Shown here one piece after another: positions 10,377 to 21,900 of a stretch of DNA of 46,087 nucleotides. This stretch comes from Hortaea werneckii (Eukaryota > Ascomycota > Dothideomycetes > Mycosphaerellales > Teratosphaeriaceae): positions 1 to 46,087 of the forward strand of contig JBAOKB010000041.1 of the NCBI GenBank assembly GCA_037044905.1, given 5' to 3'. The notes beneath the pieces were generated by a model. That model was given only the letters and a program-made list of their open reading frames with translations, did no database searches and was not told the DNA's origin. How positions within the stretch are numbered: the stretch's first letter is position 1; each line of letters opens with the position of its first letter. Both the position numbers and the translations under genes were made by a program.

Positions 10377-11291
10377 TCATGTTGCCGAGATTTCAGAGCC
10401 TGCTCTTCGTCGTAACGTTGTTCCCTGCAAGTTCTTGCAAGGAGCAAAAGCTGTAGACGACGCCTGCAACATATCATTCACGCTGGAACAGAAATCCTGA
10501 TCGGCATTAGCATACTGACCAAAGAGTCAGGGCATAAGCTGAACCTACTAAGTCGACTGCTATCACAACATCCCCTTGTGCTAGCTCAAACGCCCACTCC
10601 AGATCATTGAGTCGAAGATGCTGCCCGTCAACGCGGACGAAATCGAAGTCGTTCCGCTGTGCCAGAGATTCAGCGAGCAACGAGTTTGTTGCATCTAGGA
10701 CATGGACGACTAGCACACCGTTCGGGTACTCCAGGCTCTCCAGCGCTTGGAACGCTCTGCGTAGATCAGCGCTTGCCCTACTCCGACAGAATACGAAGAG
10801 ATCGACTGCAGGCTTGATAGCAGTAGCTCCTGGCGCTTCCCTCATATAGAGGTGATCTGTGATTTGACTCTTCACATTGCGCTGCTTGACGATGAAGTTG
10901 GCGGCCGTGCTTTCACGACAGCTCTTATTGCAAACACATCCTGGGAAACGTCCGAGATACTCGGACGCTGCTGGAACGGCAATCGCAGACACCGGGGGCG
11001 TCTTTTCCGATGGCGGCCTCAGCTCTCCAGTGTCCAGACTCTCGAGTACCAGTGATAACTCATTTTCTGAGGCCTATGACACATTAGGGACTCGTGCGAT
11101 CGCAAAGTAAGCGCACTTCTTACTAAGTAGGTCGTCCGGCCGTGAGTCTGTAGCTCTTCTTGTCCCCGTACGGTATCCTGGCAGAAACCCCGAGGGCTAT
11201 CTATCTGCCATTCCTCATCATCTACCGGTACACTTTCTATTTTAATGATATGTTCAAGCTTCAAGTCTTCTGGGGACAAGGTAGCGGCCAT
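10377..11291 (-). CDS. Small protein with a glycosyltransferase-2-like half domain (tentative)
   Basis: Unrecognised as a family; the model is complement of 11124-11291, 10549-11073 and 10377-10496, 270 residues. Intron 1 (11074-11123, 50 bases) has GTAAGA, CCCTAAT and CATAG signals and joins in phase 0. Intron 2 (10497-10548, 52 bases) has GTAGGT, TGCTAAT and GATCAG; if it is not removed, the protein ends at 10507 after 244 residues. Residues about 130-235 show an alternating strand/helix pattern: Asp-Leu-Phe-Val-Phe-Cys, then Glu-Tyr-Pro-Asn-Gly with Val-Leu-Val-Val-His-Val-Leu-Asp, and finally Ala-Gln-Gly-Asp-Val-Val-Ile-Ala-Val-Asp-Leu-Asp, the last Asp supplied by exon 3. This resembles the nucleotide-sugar half of a GT-A (GT2) fold ending in Asp-x-Asp. 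No Gln-x-x-Arg-Trp motif and no membrane segments follow, so it would be a half enzyme. The function is inference only. Confidence 0.45.
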
Positions 11292-12999
11292 TCAGCCTGA
11301 CGATGAAAGAGTGCGTCGTCCTCTGATAGCCAGCAAGAAAAACATGTATGGAGAGATCAGTGATAACAATATGCGATGATTTTACGTCCCTTCCTTACTT
11401 GCCTTTAATGTCCAACAATAGACGCGCCACTGGAGAGCGCATGGCGAACTTACCTGACATCAGCTCTGTCGACCTCCTACTGTGGTCAACATGATGTAGC
11501 TTCATTGGACACGGGAGAAATCATGGATGAGAAAGGTTTGTCGTCGACGAGCCGCCTACAGGTAGACAGTCAACTTCCTGGTCATGCAGAGCTGCTGCGA
11601 TCTGGCCGCTCATGAGCATCGCTTGTAAGAAGTCAGCTATTGAAAAGTAACTTTGCCTAGCACGCCGCTGGCTGCCTGGCCCTTGGACTTCATCGGTGGC
11701 GTAGCTGATGCCAAGACGCACTACCGCCAGGTTCCGTCTGTCATCAAGCGAGTGAGACTGCTTGTCTTCTGGTCTCCTGACACGCGGGATACACGGAGTC
11801 ACCGCAGCCTGCTTCTATGGTCTGCTGAAGACGTGAGCTTCCGCGGAACGTCGATTGATGCTGTGCTTTGCAAGAAGACGAAGACCGCTCCCTGCGGGCT
11901 ATGCAAACCCCACGGCGTCACCGCCCAAGCCTGGTCGGCCGCTGGACCACACTTGATGATATGACAAGTCGTAACTCAGCAAGCGAAAGGCCTTCCTGCA
12001 GAGAAGCTGAATCGCGATCGTCGACTAAGTCACGCCTCGACCCGGTCTGCTATGTTGCGGATGAGGCCCAGGGAGTGCAACCAAGCAATATACGACGGTC
12101 TTCTCATCCATACACCATGAATCACTCTTCATCCCACGCGCGTTTTCACGTGGCCCGCGGGATCCTCAAATCGTGTGGTGCATCGCAAGGTTCTCGATCA
12201 GCCAAGCCCCGCAATCGTCGCGGTTGTTGACAGCATGCGCTATAGACGCATGTTGCGCCTCATTCTTGGCCCTCTGGGCGTCTCGCTTATTCTATACCAT
12301 TACTGCAAAATCAAAACGTTTTCCGGGATGTGCGGCATCAATCGATGCATGTACGCACATAGGCCTCTAAGACACTAACCCACAATGCTATGCCCGACTA
12401 TCCCCTTTCGTCTCCTGTCGGTTCTGTCTAACCTTTTTCGCGCAAGAACAATGATAAGCCGGGATTCATACTGTTCTGAAACTTGCACGGAAAATGATAT
12501 GCGCACGACCCTGAATATTCAATACTCTGCTAGAAGACGGGGCGCAGCCACCAAATGTCTGTATTCGCCGGTGCCTCAGCCACTTCAAGCCAGGATCTTG
12601 GTAGATGGAGTGTCTCGCTGTAGACAAACGAGTTAGAAATCTGGCTAGAAACGATGCTCGTCGGGAGACGTTGAAACGTTCATCGTGTACACTCACATGT
12701 GGCTTAAGAGGAAGGAACGGAGAGAGGACTTGCAGCCATTCAGTGGCACCCGTGTCAGCTCTCGTCTCCCCTAGTTCTTGGCTCGTCTGTCCGCGCACAA
12801 GGCGCAGCTAAGCGCAGCAATGCAGCAACAAGCCTGTACAGCAAATTTGCCGAGAGAAGCGGCAGTGCCCAAGCGTGCAGCCTCGTGAGCAGCATAAAGC
12901 ATCACACAAGTTGTTAAATACACAGATTCCCCGGGTGTCCCTCAGGTGATGCGATGAGATACTGGTGAGCGACTGATCATACAGCGAGCAACGGACACC
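11292..12999. other. Gene-poor stretch
   Basis: Overlapping frames of 60-120 codons with no recognisable protein. A plus-strand frame at 12175-12378 contains one hydrophobic segment (a run of Leu, Ile, Gly, Pro and Val) but no start context or homology that I can name. The last few hundred bases are likely the promoter and leader of the gene starting at 13000. Confidence 0.4.
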
Positions 13000-14614
13000 A
13001 TGCCCACTGGCTTGGAAGAGGCTAGTGCCATACTGACCTTTGTCCAGGTTGGTTTCAGCTTGGCAAGAACATTCACAACACTCATTGGCGAGTATCGAGA
13101 GGCGCCTGATGAGCTCGCCACATTGGCAAATGCGATTGTCGACACATTAGCTCACATCGAAACAATCAAGAGGCTTCTTGAAGAAAACGAGACGACGCAC
13201 GGCTGGAACGCCAACGGCATTGACCTGGCGACATCATGTCTCCAGGAAGCAGAACGTCTTGTGAAGAGGATTGTAACTCTTCTGCGTAAATCCGGTGCCG
13301 ACATTCCGCCCAATGATCGCATCGGTCCTGAAGATATCTCCATCTCAGTTTTGCGTCGAGTTGCCTGGTCTCGATTTACCGGAAGGATCGGGAAGATCAA
13401 TGAAAGTCTCGCCGCGACTCGACAGAAGATGCTGCTTATCTTAACTCTTTACAGAGCATTTACGGTGTACGTCAATAGATACGAGTGGTGTGGCTCTTTT
13501 GCCGGTATCAAACGACTGACCTTGCTCTAGCGACTCGCAGGAGCAACAACGTCTAGCACGAGATCGGGTGATTGTGCTTGTCAGGGGCAGGCAGGTGCAA
13601 CGTGCGCGGCGTAAGTGTCCAGGTCAGCATTCTAACACGCCGAACAACACACGACGAGCCATAGGTAATGAGCAAGAAGAGAGATCCGTCTTTGAAGAGC
13701 CCACCAGCAGCATTGGAACATCTCAAGAAATTCAGGACGAGAATGGTCCAGAGACCACGACAAAAGCTGTCTCGCCACTGCTTGACCGGCTTGATGGATC
13801 GGATGAAGCAGCCAATGCTCTTTGTAGTGACAACTCACGCGATCACCACAATCCGGATGCTCACGCGTCATGCGGAGCAGCTGAAAGCCCATTACAGGAG
13901 ATGCAAGAGGCTTCTGCATCCCCTGATGAATCAACTAAAGCGGCAAATTCACCGAGCGTCTCTCCTGCCAATCGACCAGCCGATGATGAGTCAACGCCGA
14001 CGGCGGTGGAAGGCCAAAGCGATCTTTCCGTCAATCAAGAACAGAAGTGTCCGCCAAATTCAGACGAAGCTAAGATCGAGAACCTCATCGCCACCGCCTG
14101 TGCCATGGACGATGCCGTGCTCCTCCAATTTGGCGAAGCTTTCAATCCACCATTGACGGCCGATCAAGTGCGAAGATTACTTCAGAAAGCTCCTTCGATG
14201 ACAAAGGAGGTCGGAAACAATGACGACCACGACCATGACGACTCCAACATGTCTCACCAGCGCAATCTCTCTCCAAGTCGTGATTATTTACCGCAGGTTC
14301 ACACCGACGCTAATGAGGATATTACTGGAGCTCCACGTGCCGAGTCCGCCGCTACTAATCGTAACCGAACGGCTGCGGAGGTCACGACAAGGGGTTTCTT
14401 CAGATCCTTCCTTGGTAGGCTCGCTAACCGAAAGAGGGTTGCAGTCCAGCCACTATCCAGAACCTCAGAGAGCAACGCATCGTTCTGCAGCTCTACAACT
14501 GATGAATCGACCGTAAAAGTTCAGCGCTTCATTCATATGTCAAAGCTATGGCGCATAGGTGATTGGGCATTCTCCAAGATAGATGGCTTTCAAAGTACGT
14601 TATACCTTGAGATT

Positions 14615-14646
<32 letters not shown>

Positions 14647-15500
14647 TTACTGCAGCCTCAATAGACTAATGGGAGCTTTTCGTAGCATCCTTCCTTGCGC
14701 CAGCCAAATTCGTCAGCCTACTCGTCACTCTGGCTGTGGAAGGCTGTACAATAGTCCCAGCGCACTTGAGTAGAGACGAACTCAACAGACTATTATGGCA
14801 CGCAGCGGCAAGTGAATGCGGGCCAAATGCCAGCCTCACGTCGCAAATCTATGCAAGCTTGCCGACAGTGACCCATCGAATGATTGATCGCTTGCTTCGG
14901 CAGCTTGACAGTCGCGGCCACGAGATTATCTATGCTGAGGTTATGGGAGTGCGACCTTCCAAAACGGAGCGCATGATACGGCGGAAGCACTTAAATTCCG
15001 GAGCATCACTCATGGAGAACAGAATCCTTCTGGTCTTAACAGAGCGAGAAGAGGCTAGGAATTTAGCAGAAATCAACGGCGACCAACAAGAACATCAGTC
15101 AATGCCTGTTGGTGTGCCAACGAATCAAGACCAGGTCGAACCCGGCAGCCCAGTCAACGTGTATCGTGTGAACGACGAGCCCAATCACGGGAACACATTG
15201 CGAGAAATGATGAGAGCGGAGGAAATGGAGAAGATGAAAAGGCAGAAGGAGTATGAGGAAGATGAAAAGACGAAGAGGAAGGGCGAGGAGAAAGAAAAGA
15301 GGAAAAGGGAGAGGGAGCTTGGAAAAGAGGAAAAGCAGAAGAAGATCGAGGAGGAGGAGAAGGAGCAGGAAAAGATGCGAAGGGAAGACGAAATGGAGAA
15401 CGATGAGGAAGAGGAGGTTTTTGGGAATATACTTGGGCTTGGCGACGACGAGCTGGTGCAACGATTGCTAGAAACATACACAAATACGCGTCCGTCGTAG
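13000..15500 (+). CDS. STAND/NLR-type fungal N-terminal domain protein with charged coiled-coil tail, four exons
   Basis: Exons 13000-13466, 13531-13610, 13665-14594 and 14686-15500 join in frame to 763 residues. Introns: 64 bases (GTACGT, CTCTAG), 54 bases (GTAAGT, TTCTAACAC, CATAG) and 91 bases (GTACGT, GACTAAT, CGTAG; contains a C31 run). Residues 1-155 are helical with the pattern of the fungal N-terminal domain found on STAND/NLR proteins (Ile-Leu-Thr-Phe-Val-Gln-Val-Gly near residue 10, then long amphipathic helices). Residues 183-480 are a Ser/Pro/Asp-rich disordered linker. Residues about 493-610 form a helical block beginning Ser-Phe-Leu-Ala-Pro-Ala-Lys-Phe-Val. Residues about 663-735 are a Glu/Lys/Arg coiled coil, followed by a short Asp-Asp-Glu-Leu-Val-Gln-Arg-Leu-Leu helix. 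No P-loop, NACHT or NB-ARC motif is present. The family assignment rests on pattern only; a signalling or incompatibility role is inference. Confidence 0.68.
14616..14646 (+). repeat. C31 homopolymer in intron 3 of the STAND-type gene
   Basis: Thirty-one consecutive C lie between the donor at 14595 and the branch site (GACTAAT, about 14664-14670). A tract this long tends to vary in length between isolates and is hard to sequence, so the exact count is uncertain. It lies inside the predicted 91-base intron and so does not affect the protein. Confidence 0.9.
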
Positions 15501-17407
15501 AGAGGGGAGATCGAGGAAGCGGCGAATGTAGCGTATGTAGACGATTCGCTTCCGTGCAATGACTAACGGTAGCAATGCTTTCACGCTGATCTGATACACC
15601 CTTTCGAAGACATTATAGCTTTGGAATCGCATCTGAATGTGTTGTTCTCTGCTGCATCACCTTCTTCCTGTCTTTGTGTTCGAGTTCAATTTTCATTTCT
15701 TCTTGAATTTGGAAGGAGAAGAAAAAAAGAAGAAGGACGAGGAGGAGAACACATGGTGACTCCTCGGCTCCGGTCGTTTCATACACTGTGTAAGTCTCCT
15801 TTCAACCCCGATCATTGCAGTGGAATATATAGCCAGGACCAAGACAGTGCAGCGATCTGATGGCAAATGACCATGTCTTTGGAATCGGAGGTCTATCTGG
15901 ACCCTCGGCCAGCATACTCCGGACCGCTCCTCGGAAGTAGTCTCTCCCATGATCACTGGCCATCGCAGTCTAGTATTACAGCCGCTCATACATCTACAAA
16001 ATAGCTTATAGGCAAGTCTCAATGGCTGCTGCGTGTTCTACACAGATCGTTGCGCGGTCGCAGTGTTGGGATCGTTAATGGACCGCTACTGTCCGCCTGC
16101 CCATGGCTCTAAAGGCCGAATAAATGCGAGAACAGGAAACAAGTTCAGCACTTTCCCTCTTCCATCTTGCAGTCTGGACAAGAATTCGAAACGGCGGCCT
16201 GTCGACCGGGCAATGGGTTGAGGGAAATCTCATCAGAACATTCCTTGCCTAATCTCAGTTCGGGAAGAAAATACTGCCTTGCTGGCCTCCGATATGATCC
16301 CAAGGCTCATCAGTAGGAACAGAAGACACGGACTACGATGCGGCGTAAGTCGTAACAAAATAACAAGACAGCAAACGGACGGAGACGGAGGAGACGGTGT
16401 ACTTTTGTAAGGATCCATGTATATCAGCTCTTCATAGCGGAGGGTCGCCCGCTGTCTTGCATGTTACATACGACCTAAGTTCCACTGGTTACCTGGGCTG
16501 TCTTCATGCATGATGCAATTAAACATTATATATTTAGACAAAATGATTAGCTTCCACGAACGACCACAGGTTGCAGAAAACAGAGGATCCCGTCCGCTCT
16601 CCTGTACTCAAGCTGCAAACCGGCAGATTAGTATTATCGTGGGTGACCAGATGAGAATACCTGCTGTTGTTCGTTCTTTTGTTTTTGTCAGGCTTTCTTT
16701 TTTTGGGGGGGTTTGGGCAAAGGAAGAAGTGAGGGCTGTTGCTCCCCTTCGCTTCCGTGACTTCCTAGAATGGAAAGCGGGAGGCGGGGGGTTCCCAGTC
16801 GAATTCCTTTTTCTTTTTACTTTGCCGGGCACGCAAAAGACGGTTTCGTATTGAGTCCAAATTTTTCCTAGTGGACCGCTCTGCTTAAAGCGCCTCGACA
16901 ATCTTTACAGTTCTAATGAGAAAAGCGCGGAAGTGGCGAATGGAAAAGTCAAGGGAGGGTACGAGAGATGGAGACGGGAACCACGTCCCTCATCTGCCAC
17001 GACAGGCTTTCAACAGATACGAAAACGAGATTCTTTTTTCTTCCACTATCTCTTTAAGGTGGCGATTTCATACGACCCAGGCCTTAACCAGTCAAGACAC
17101 ACGCCTTGAGGACTTTTGTTTTTGAAGCAAGCCAAAGCGCGGGTTTTACCACTTTTTCCCTTTCATTTACTTGTGATTCGTTTCTCGAAGCGCCGTAAAC
17201 GCCTTGCTATGCACACACAAGAGACATTCTTCCTCTCTTTTTCTCTCGTTTCACACGCACATCCCTGCGCGCGCGCGCGCGATTTCCCGTCATCGCTTCC
17301 CGTTCTCAGATTGGGAAGCCCTTCTGGCGCTCCATGCACGTCTCTATCGTGAAGTCTTCCTCCGGCATGCATTTCATATCCTACTCATCACCGTCTTGCT
17401 TTTTGCT
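15501..17407. other. Intergenic stretch between the STAND-type gene and eIF3i
   Basis: No convincing gene in about 1.9 kb. The sequence has poly-purine and poly-pyrimidine patches (about 15715-15750), T- and G-rich runs near 16675-16715, and an alternating GC run at 17267-17281. Both flanking genes end here (plus gene at 15500, minus gene at 17408), so it holds two 3' UTRs. Confidence 0.5.
17267..17281. repeat. Alternating GC run
   Basis: Fifteen bases of strictly alternating G and C, a sequence able to adopt Z-DNA, about 130 bases beyond the stop codon of eIF3i, probably in its 3' UTR or terminator region. No function can be assigned. Confidence 0.7.
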
Positions 17408-18569
17408 CTAATAGCCCACAGCGCCGGTCCTCGCCTCCCGCTCCCGCTCCACCTCGAACTTGAAGTCAAAGTACGGCGGGTCAAAGTGGTGTACACGGAC
17501 ATAACCGTCCTCGCCTCCGGAGCAATAGCACTTGCCGTCGGGACTGACCGCAACGTAGTTCAGGGGCCCGAAGTGGCCTCGCACTCTGCCGACCTCCTCT
17601 TCGAAGACCTTGTGGTAGAACCGCGCCTCGAACTTGCCCTGTCGTGCGCTCGTCGTCGTCACGTCCATGGCCGCCTGGCCACCGCCGAGGATGACGTAGT
17701 TGGTGGGTTCTGGGGTGATGGCGGCCGAGTTCAGTGGCGTGTCCGCGACGTATGTCTTCAGCACTTCCATGGTGTTGGTGTCGTGCAGCTTGGCCGTCTT
17801 GTCCTTGGAAGCAGTGAGGAAGTACGTCCGGTCCGCGCTCCACTGGAGATCCGTCACGGCCATGCCGTCCTCGTGTGAGTAGACCTCGTTCAGCAGCTCG
17901 CCGGTCTTGGCGTCCCATTGCGCCACGCTGCCGTTCTCGTGGCCTGTGATGATGTACTTGCTAAGGTAGGAGAAGCCGGCGACGGTGACACGGGGGAGCT
18001 CGTCGACGACGATGCGGAGGGAGGGTTCGGAAGGTTGGGGGGCGTCCGGGGAGGAGTTGTCGATGTCGTAGACGACGATGTTGCTGAGCTGGCCCGTCCG
18101 CTTTTCCGTCACGCCCAGCAGGCGCTTGCCGTCTTCGCTGAACTCGCAGCGTCGGATCGAGGTCAGGAACTCCCACTGTTTCAGCTCGCGGCCGGTCTTG
18201 ACTTCCCACAGGCGGAGGGTGTTGTCGGCGCCACCGGTGGCGAGGAAGGTGGTGGTGGGGTCGACATCGACGGTCCAGAGGGCACCGATGTGGCCCTTGT
18301 AGGCGCCGAAGCGCTCACCGTTGGCGCTGTACCATGCGCATGGCACGTGGTCCTTGGCGACGGAGAAGATGAGGTCGCCTTCCTTGGAGAATCTGTGGAA
18401 GAGGGTCAGGGTTAGTTGAGGGGTCCATATAGAGGAAGTGGGGGAGGGAGGAAGTTTTGAGGATGGGTGGTGGTGGTGGTGGTGGCAAGGGTATTGCAGT
18501 GGAAGTGGATGCGACATACTTTACTTGGGTAAGGGCACGCTCGTGGCCGGAGAGCAAGATGGGTCTCAT
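17408..18569 (-). CDS. TIF34: Translation initiation factor eIF3 subunit i (WD40 protein)
   Basis: Core eIF3 subunit that acts in 43S complex assembly and scanning in the cytoplasm. Exons are complement of 18520-18569 and 17408-18392, 344 residues. The 127-base intron (18393-18519) starts GTATGTC, ends TTCCACAG and holds a run of ACC triplets; joining gives Gln-Val-Lys-Phe-Ser-Lys-Glu-Gly. The N-terminus Met-Arg-Pro-Ile-Leu-Leu-Ser-Gly-His-Glu-Arg is diagnostic for eIF3i. Successive WD40 repeats follow, including Gly-His-Ile-Gly-Ala-Leu-Trp with Asn-Thr-Leu-Arg-Leu-Trp-Glu, and the last repeat Gly-His-Phe-Gly-Pro-Leu-Asn with Gly-Tyr-Val-Arg-Val-His-His-Phe. The length is as expected for the family. 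It is divergent from the C1-THF synthase gene, 430 bases from that gene's first ATG. Confidence 0.95.
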
Positions 18570-18999
18570 GGTGGGCGGGGATATGGATGGTCAAGACAGA
18601 GAGACAGAGAGACAGCCAGACAGATAGACAGAATCGAACCAGTACCTGGAGGTAAGTCCCGTCAGTCAATCTTGCGCGAAATCTTGGCTCCCACTGACTC
18701 AAAAGCGGGATAGCGGGATGGCGGGCTGCTGTCGTGCCTGAGCCACAAGGCGGCGGGACTGTGGCTGATGCGTGTCTATGCCGAGCTCGGAGCGGGCGCA
18801 GGCGGGCGGGCTCAAGCAATAATTTCCAAGGTTGTGAGAAGAAAGCAAAAGGCACGAGTCACCAAATTGTCAGCCCTTCCTCCATCAATGCATTGGGCGG
18901 CGTTCTACGCGATAGACATAGACCATTGATTAGATCACCTTCTCCTTCTTCCTTCATTAGCCCGCACTCACCATCCCCATCCATCTCTTCTCGAGAGAA
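18570..18999. promoter_or_regulatory. Shared divergent promoter of eIF3i and C1-THF synthase
   Basis: A 430-base spacer between two divergent housekeeping genes. Near the eIF3i side lies a GACA/GACAGA-type repeat (about 18594-18632). Near the C1-THF synthase side lies a C/T-rich tract (about 18940-18994), a usual feature of fungal housekeeping leaders. Whether expression is coupled is not visible from sequence. Confidence 0.55.
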
Positions 19000-21900
19000 A
19001 TGCTGCCGCGGGCGCGTCACGTCGGACAGCCTCGAGCAGCGATCGGCCATTGGAGCATTGCTGCTGCTGCGCGAAGGCGGGGCACTGCATCAAATTTCAT
19101 CGGCCAACCTCGCCGAGCTCGACACTCCCCCTCCTCCGCTGGCTTGACCTCACCAACTGCTCGGTCATTGTCAACCTCTCCTCACCTCCGAGTCACCAAC
19201 ATTACTCCCTCCCCTTCCTTCTTCTCCCCCTCCCTCTCATCCACAACACCCCACCTCCGCCCGGCATCCCATGCTGGCACCTCCCGCTCCTTCTCCACTA
19301 CCCCACCCAACATGACCGCCACCAAGATCGATGGCACCGCCATCGCCAAATCGATCCGGGAACGCATCTCCGCCGAGATCGCCCAGAAGCAGTCCGCCAA
19401 CCCCCGCTACAAGCCCTCGCTCGTCATCATCCAGGTCGGCGACCGCTCCGACAGCTCCACTTACGTCCGCATGAAACTGAAGGCTGCCGAGGAAGCCCAG
19501 ATAGCATGTGACCTCCAGAAGTACCCGGAGGACATCTCAGAGATTGAGCTGCTTGAGAAGATCGAGCGCTACAACAACGATGCGACCGTGCACGGCATTC
19601 TGGTCCAGCTGCCTCTGCCGGCCCATGTGAACGAGTACAACGTCACCTCTGCGGTCGCCGACGAGAAGGACGTCGATGGTTTCGGAGGTCCGAACATCGG
19701 CGAGCTGGCCAAGAAGGGTGGGAAGCCACTCTTCGTGCCATGCACGCCCAAGGGTGTGATGGTGCTCCTTGAGGAGTCTGGGGTCGATGTGAAGGGCAAG
19801 AATGCCGTCGTGCTGGGCAGGAGCGACATCGTCGGTGCACCGGTGAGCTACTTGCTGAGGAACGCTGATGCTACGGTCACCGTGTGCCATAGTAAGACGA
19901 AGGATCTCCAGGCTGTATTGAGAAGTGCAGACATTGTCGTAGCGGCCATTGGCAAGGAGAGATTCGTCAAAGGTGATTGGATTAAGCCGGGTGCCGTAGT
20001 CATCGATGTCGGAACCAACTACGTACCCGACGACACCAAAAAGTCTGGTCAGCGTCTCGTAGGAGATGTCGACTATGATGCCGCCGTTGAGGTGGCCTCG
20101 TACATCACCCCAGTACCCGGTGGCGTTGGTCCTATGACAGTTGCTATGCTACTGAGGAATGTCGTCAATGCTGCAGACAACTACTTCGACAAGCAAAAGG
20201 GACGTCGCATCACTCCACTCCCACTCAAGCTGCAGAAGCCTGTCCCCAGCGACATCGAGGTCTCCAGACAACAACACCCCAAGCTCATCAACAAGGTCGC
20301 CGCTGAGATTGGCATTGCTCCATCCGAACTGGAACCATACGGCGCCTACAAGGCCAAAGTCTCCCTCGAAGTCCTCAACCGTTTGCAACATCGCCGTGAC
20401 GGCCGCTACGTCCTAGTCGCGGGCATCACTCCTACCCCCCTCGGAGAAGGCAAATCCACAACTACCATTGGTCTAACACAGGCTCTCGCTGGCCAGCTCG
20501 GTCGCATTGCTTTCGCCAATGTGCGTCAGCCCTCTCAAGGACCGACCTTTGGCATTAAGGGTGGTGCCGCGGGCGGTGGATACAGTCAGGTCATTCCTAT
20601 GGACGAATTCAACCTCCATCTCACAGGAGACATCCATGCGATCACCGCCGCGAACAACCTCCTTGCTGCCGCCATTGACACCAGAATGTACCACGAAGCC
20701 ACCCAGAAAGACGGTCCTCTTTTCAGACGCCTAGTGCCCGAAAAGAAAGGCAAGCGCACGTTCGCCAACGTCATGTTCAAGCGCCTCGAAAAGCTCGGCA
20801 TAACCAAGACTGATCCGAACGAGCTCACCGAAGACGAACAGCGCCGCTTTGCTCGTCTCGACATCGACCCTGAAACCCTCACCTGGCGCCGTGTCCTCGA
20901 CGTCAATGACCGTCACCTCCGTGGCATCACCATTGGCCAAGCTCCAACCGAGAACAAGGTCCCACCCCGTCAGACCGGCTTCGATATTTCTGTCGCATCG
21001 GAATGTATGGCTGTCTTAGCTTTAGCCACCGACCTTCCTGACCTCCGCAACCGTCTGGGCAAGATGGTCGTCGCTTCCAGCAAGGCAGGAGAACCCGTTA
21101 CCGCTGACGATATCGGATGTGGTGGGGCCTTGACGGCGCTTATGAGAGACGCCATCAAACCTAATCTAATGCAGACGTTGGAGGGCACGCCCGTGTTCGT
21201 CCATGCTGGTCCGTTTGCGAACATTTCCATCGGCAACAGCTCAATTATCGCGGATCGCGTGGCATTGAAGCTGGCCGGCACGGAGCCGGATGAGAAGCAC
21301 GAGGAGAAGGCCGGATTTGTGGTCACGGAGGCTGGATTCGATTTCACAATGGGCGGAGAGCGATTCATGAACATCAAATGTCGCGCCTCCGGATTGAAGC
21401 CCGACGTCGTCGTCATTGTGGCCACGGTCCGCGCTTTGAAGGTGCACGGTGGCGGTCCGGACATCAAGCCAGGCGAGCAGCTCGCGGAGGTGTACCGTAC
21501 GGAGAACGTCGAGGTGCTCCGGAAGGGATGCGTGAACTTGGCCAAGCACATCGCGAACGCCCGGCAATACGGTGTCAACGTCGTCGTCGGCATCAACAAG
21601 TTCGAAACGGACACGGATGCCGAGCTGCAGGTCATCCGCGAGGAAGCCATCAAGGCCGGCGCCGTGGACGCCATCCCCGCCAACCACTGGGCCGAAGGCG
21701 GCAAAGGCGCCGTCGACCTCGCACGCGGCGTCATCAGCGCCGCCGACAAGGCCGACGCCGACGCCTTCAAACTCCTCTACGACACGCCCGCCTCTTCCTC
21801 CGCCGGCGCCGGCGGCAACTCCGTCCAACAACGTATCGAGACGATCGCGCAGAAAATGTACGGCGCCGCCTCCGTCTCCTTCTCCCCCATCGCCGAGCAG

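Noticed and set aside
15099..15559. Several long minus-strand frames rich in Leu, Phe and Ser opposite the coiled-coil coding part
   Set aside because: They mirror the Glu/Lys-rich plus-strand codons (GAG/AAG read as CTC/CTT); the plus-strand frame fits a four-exon gene with consistent splice phases.
17204..18415. Plus-strand frames of up to 224 codons antisense to eIF3i
   Set aside because: Shadow frames; the minus strand encodes the full conserved WD40 protein.
18628..18645. GAATCGAACC, resembling a reverse tRNA T-loop
   Set aside because: The bases around it do not form the T-stem and no acceptor, D or anticodon arms were found; it lies within the eIF3i leader.
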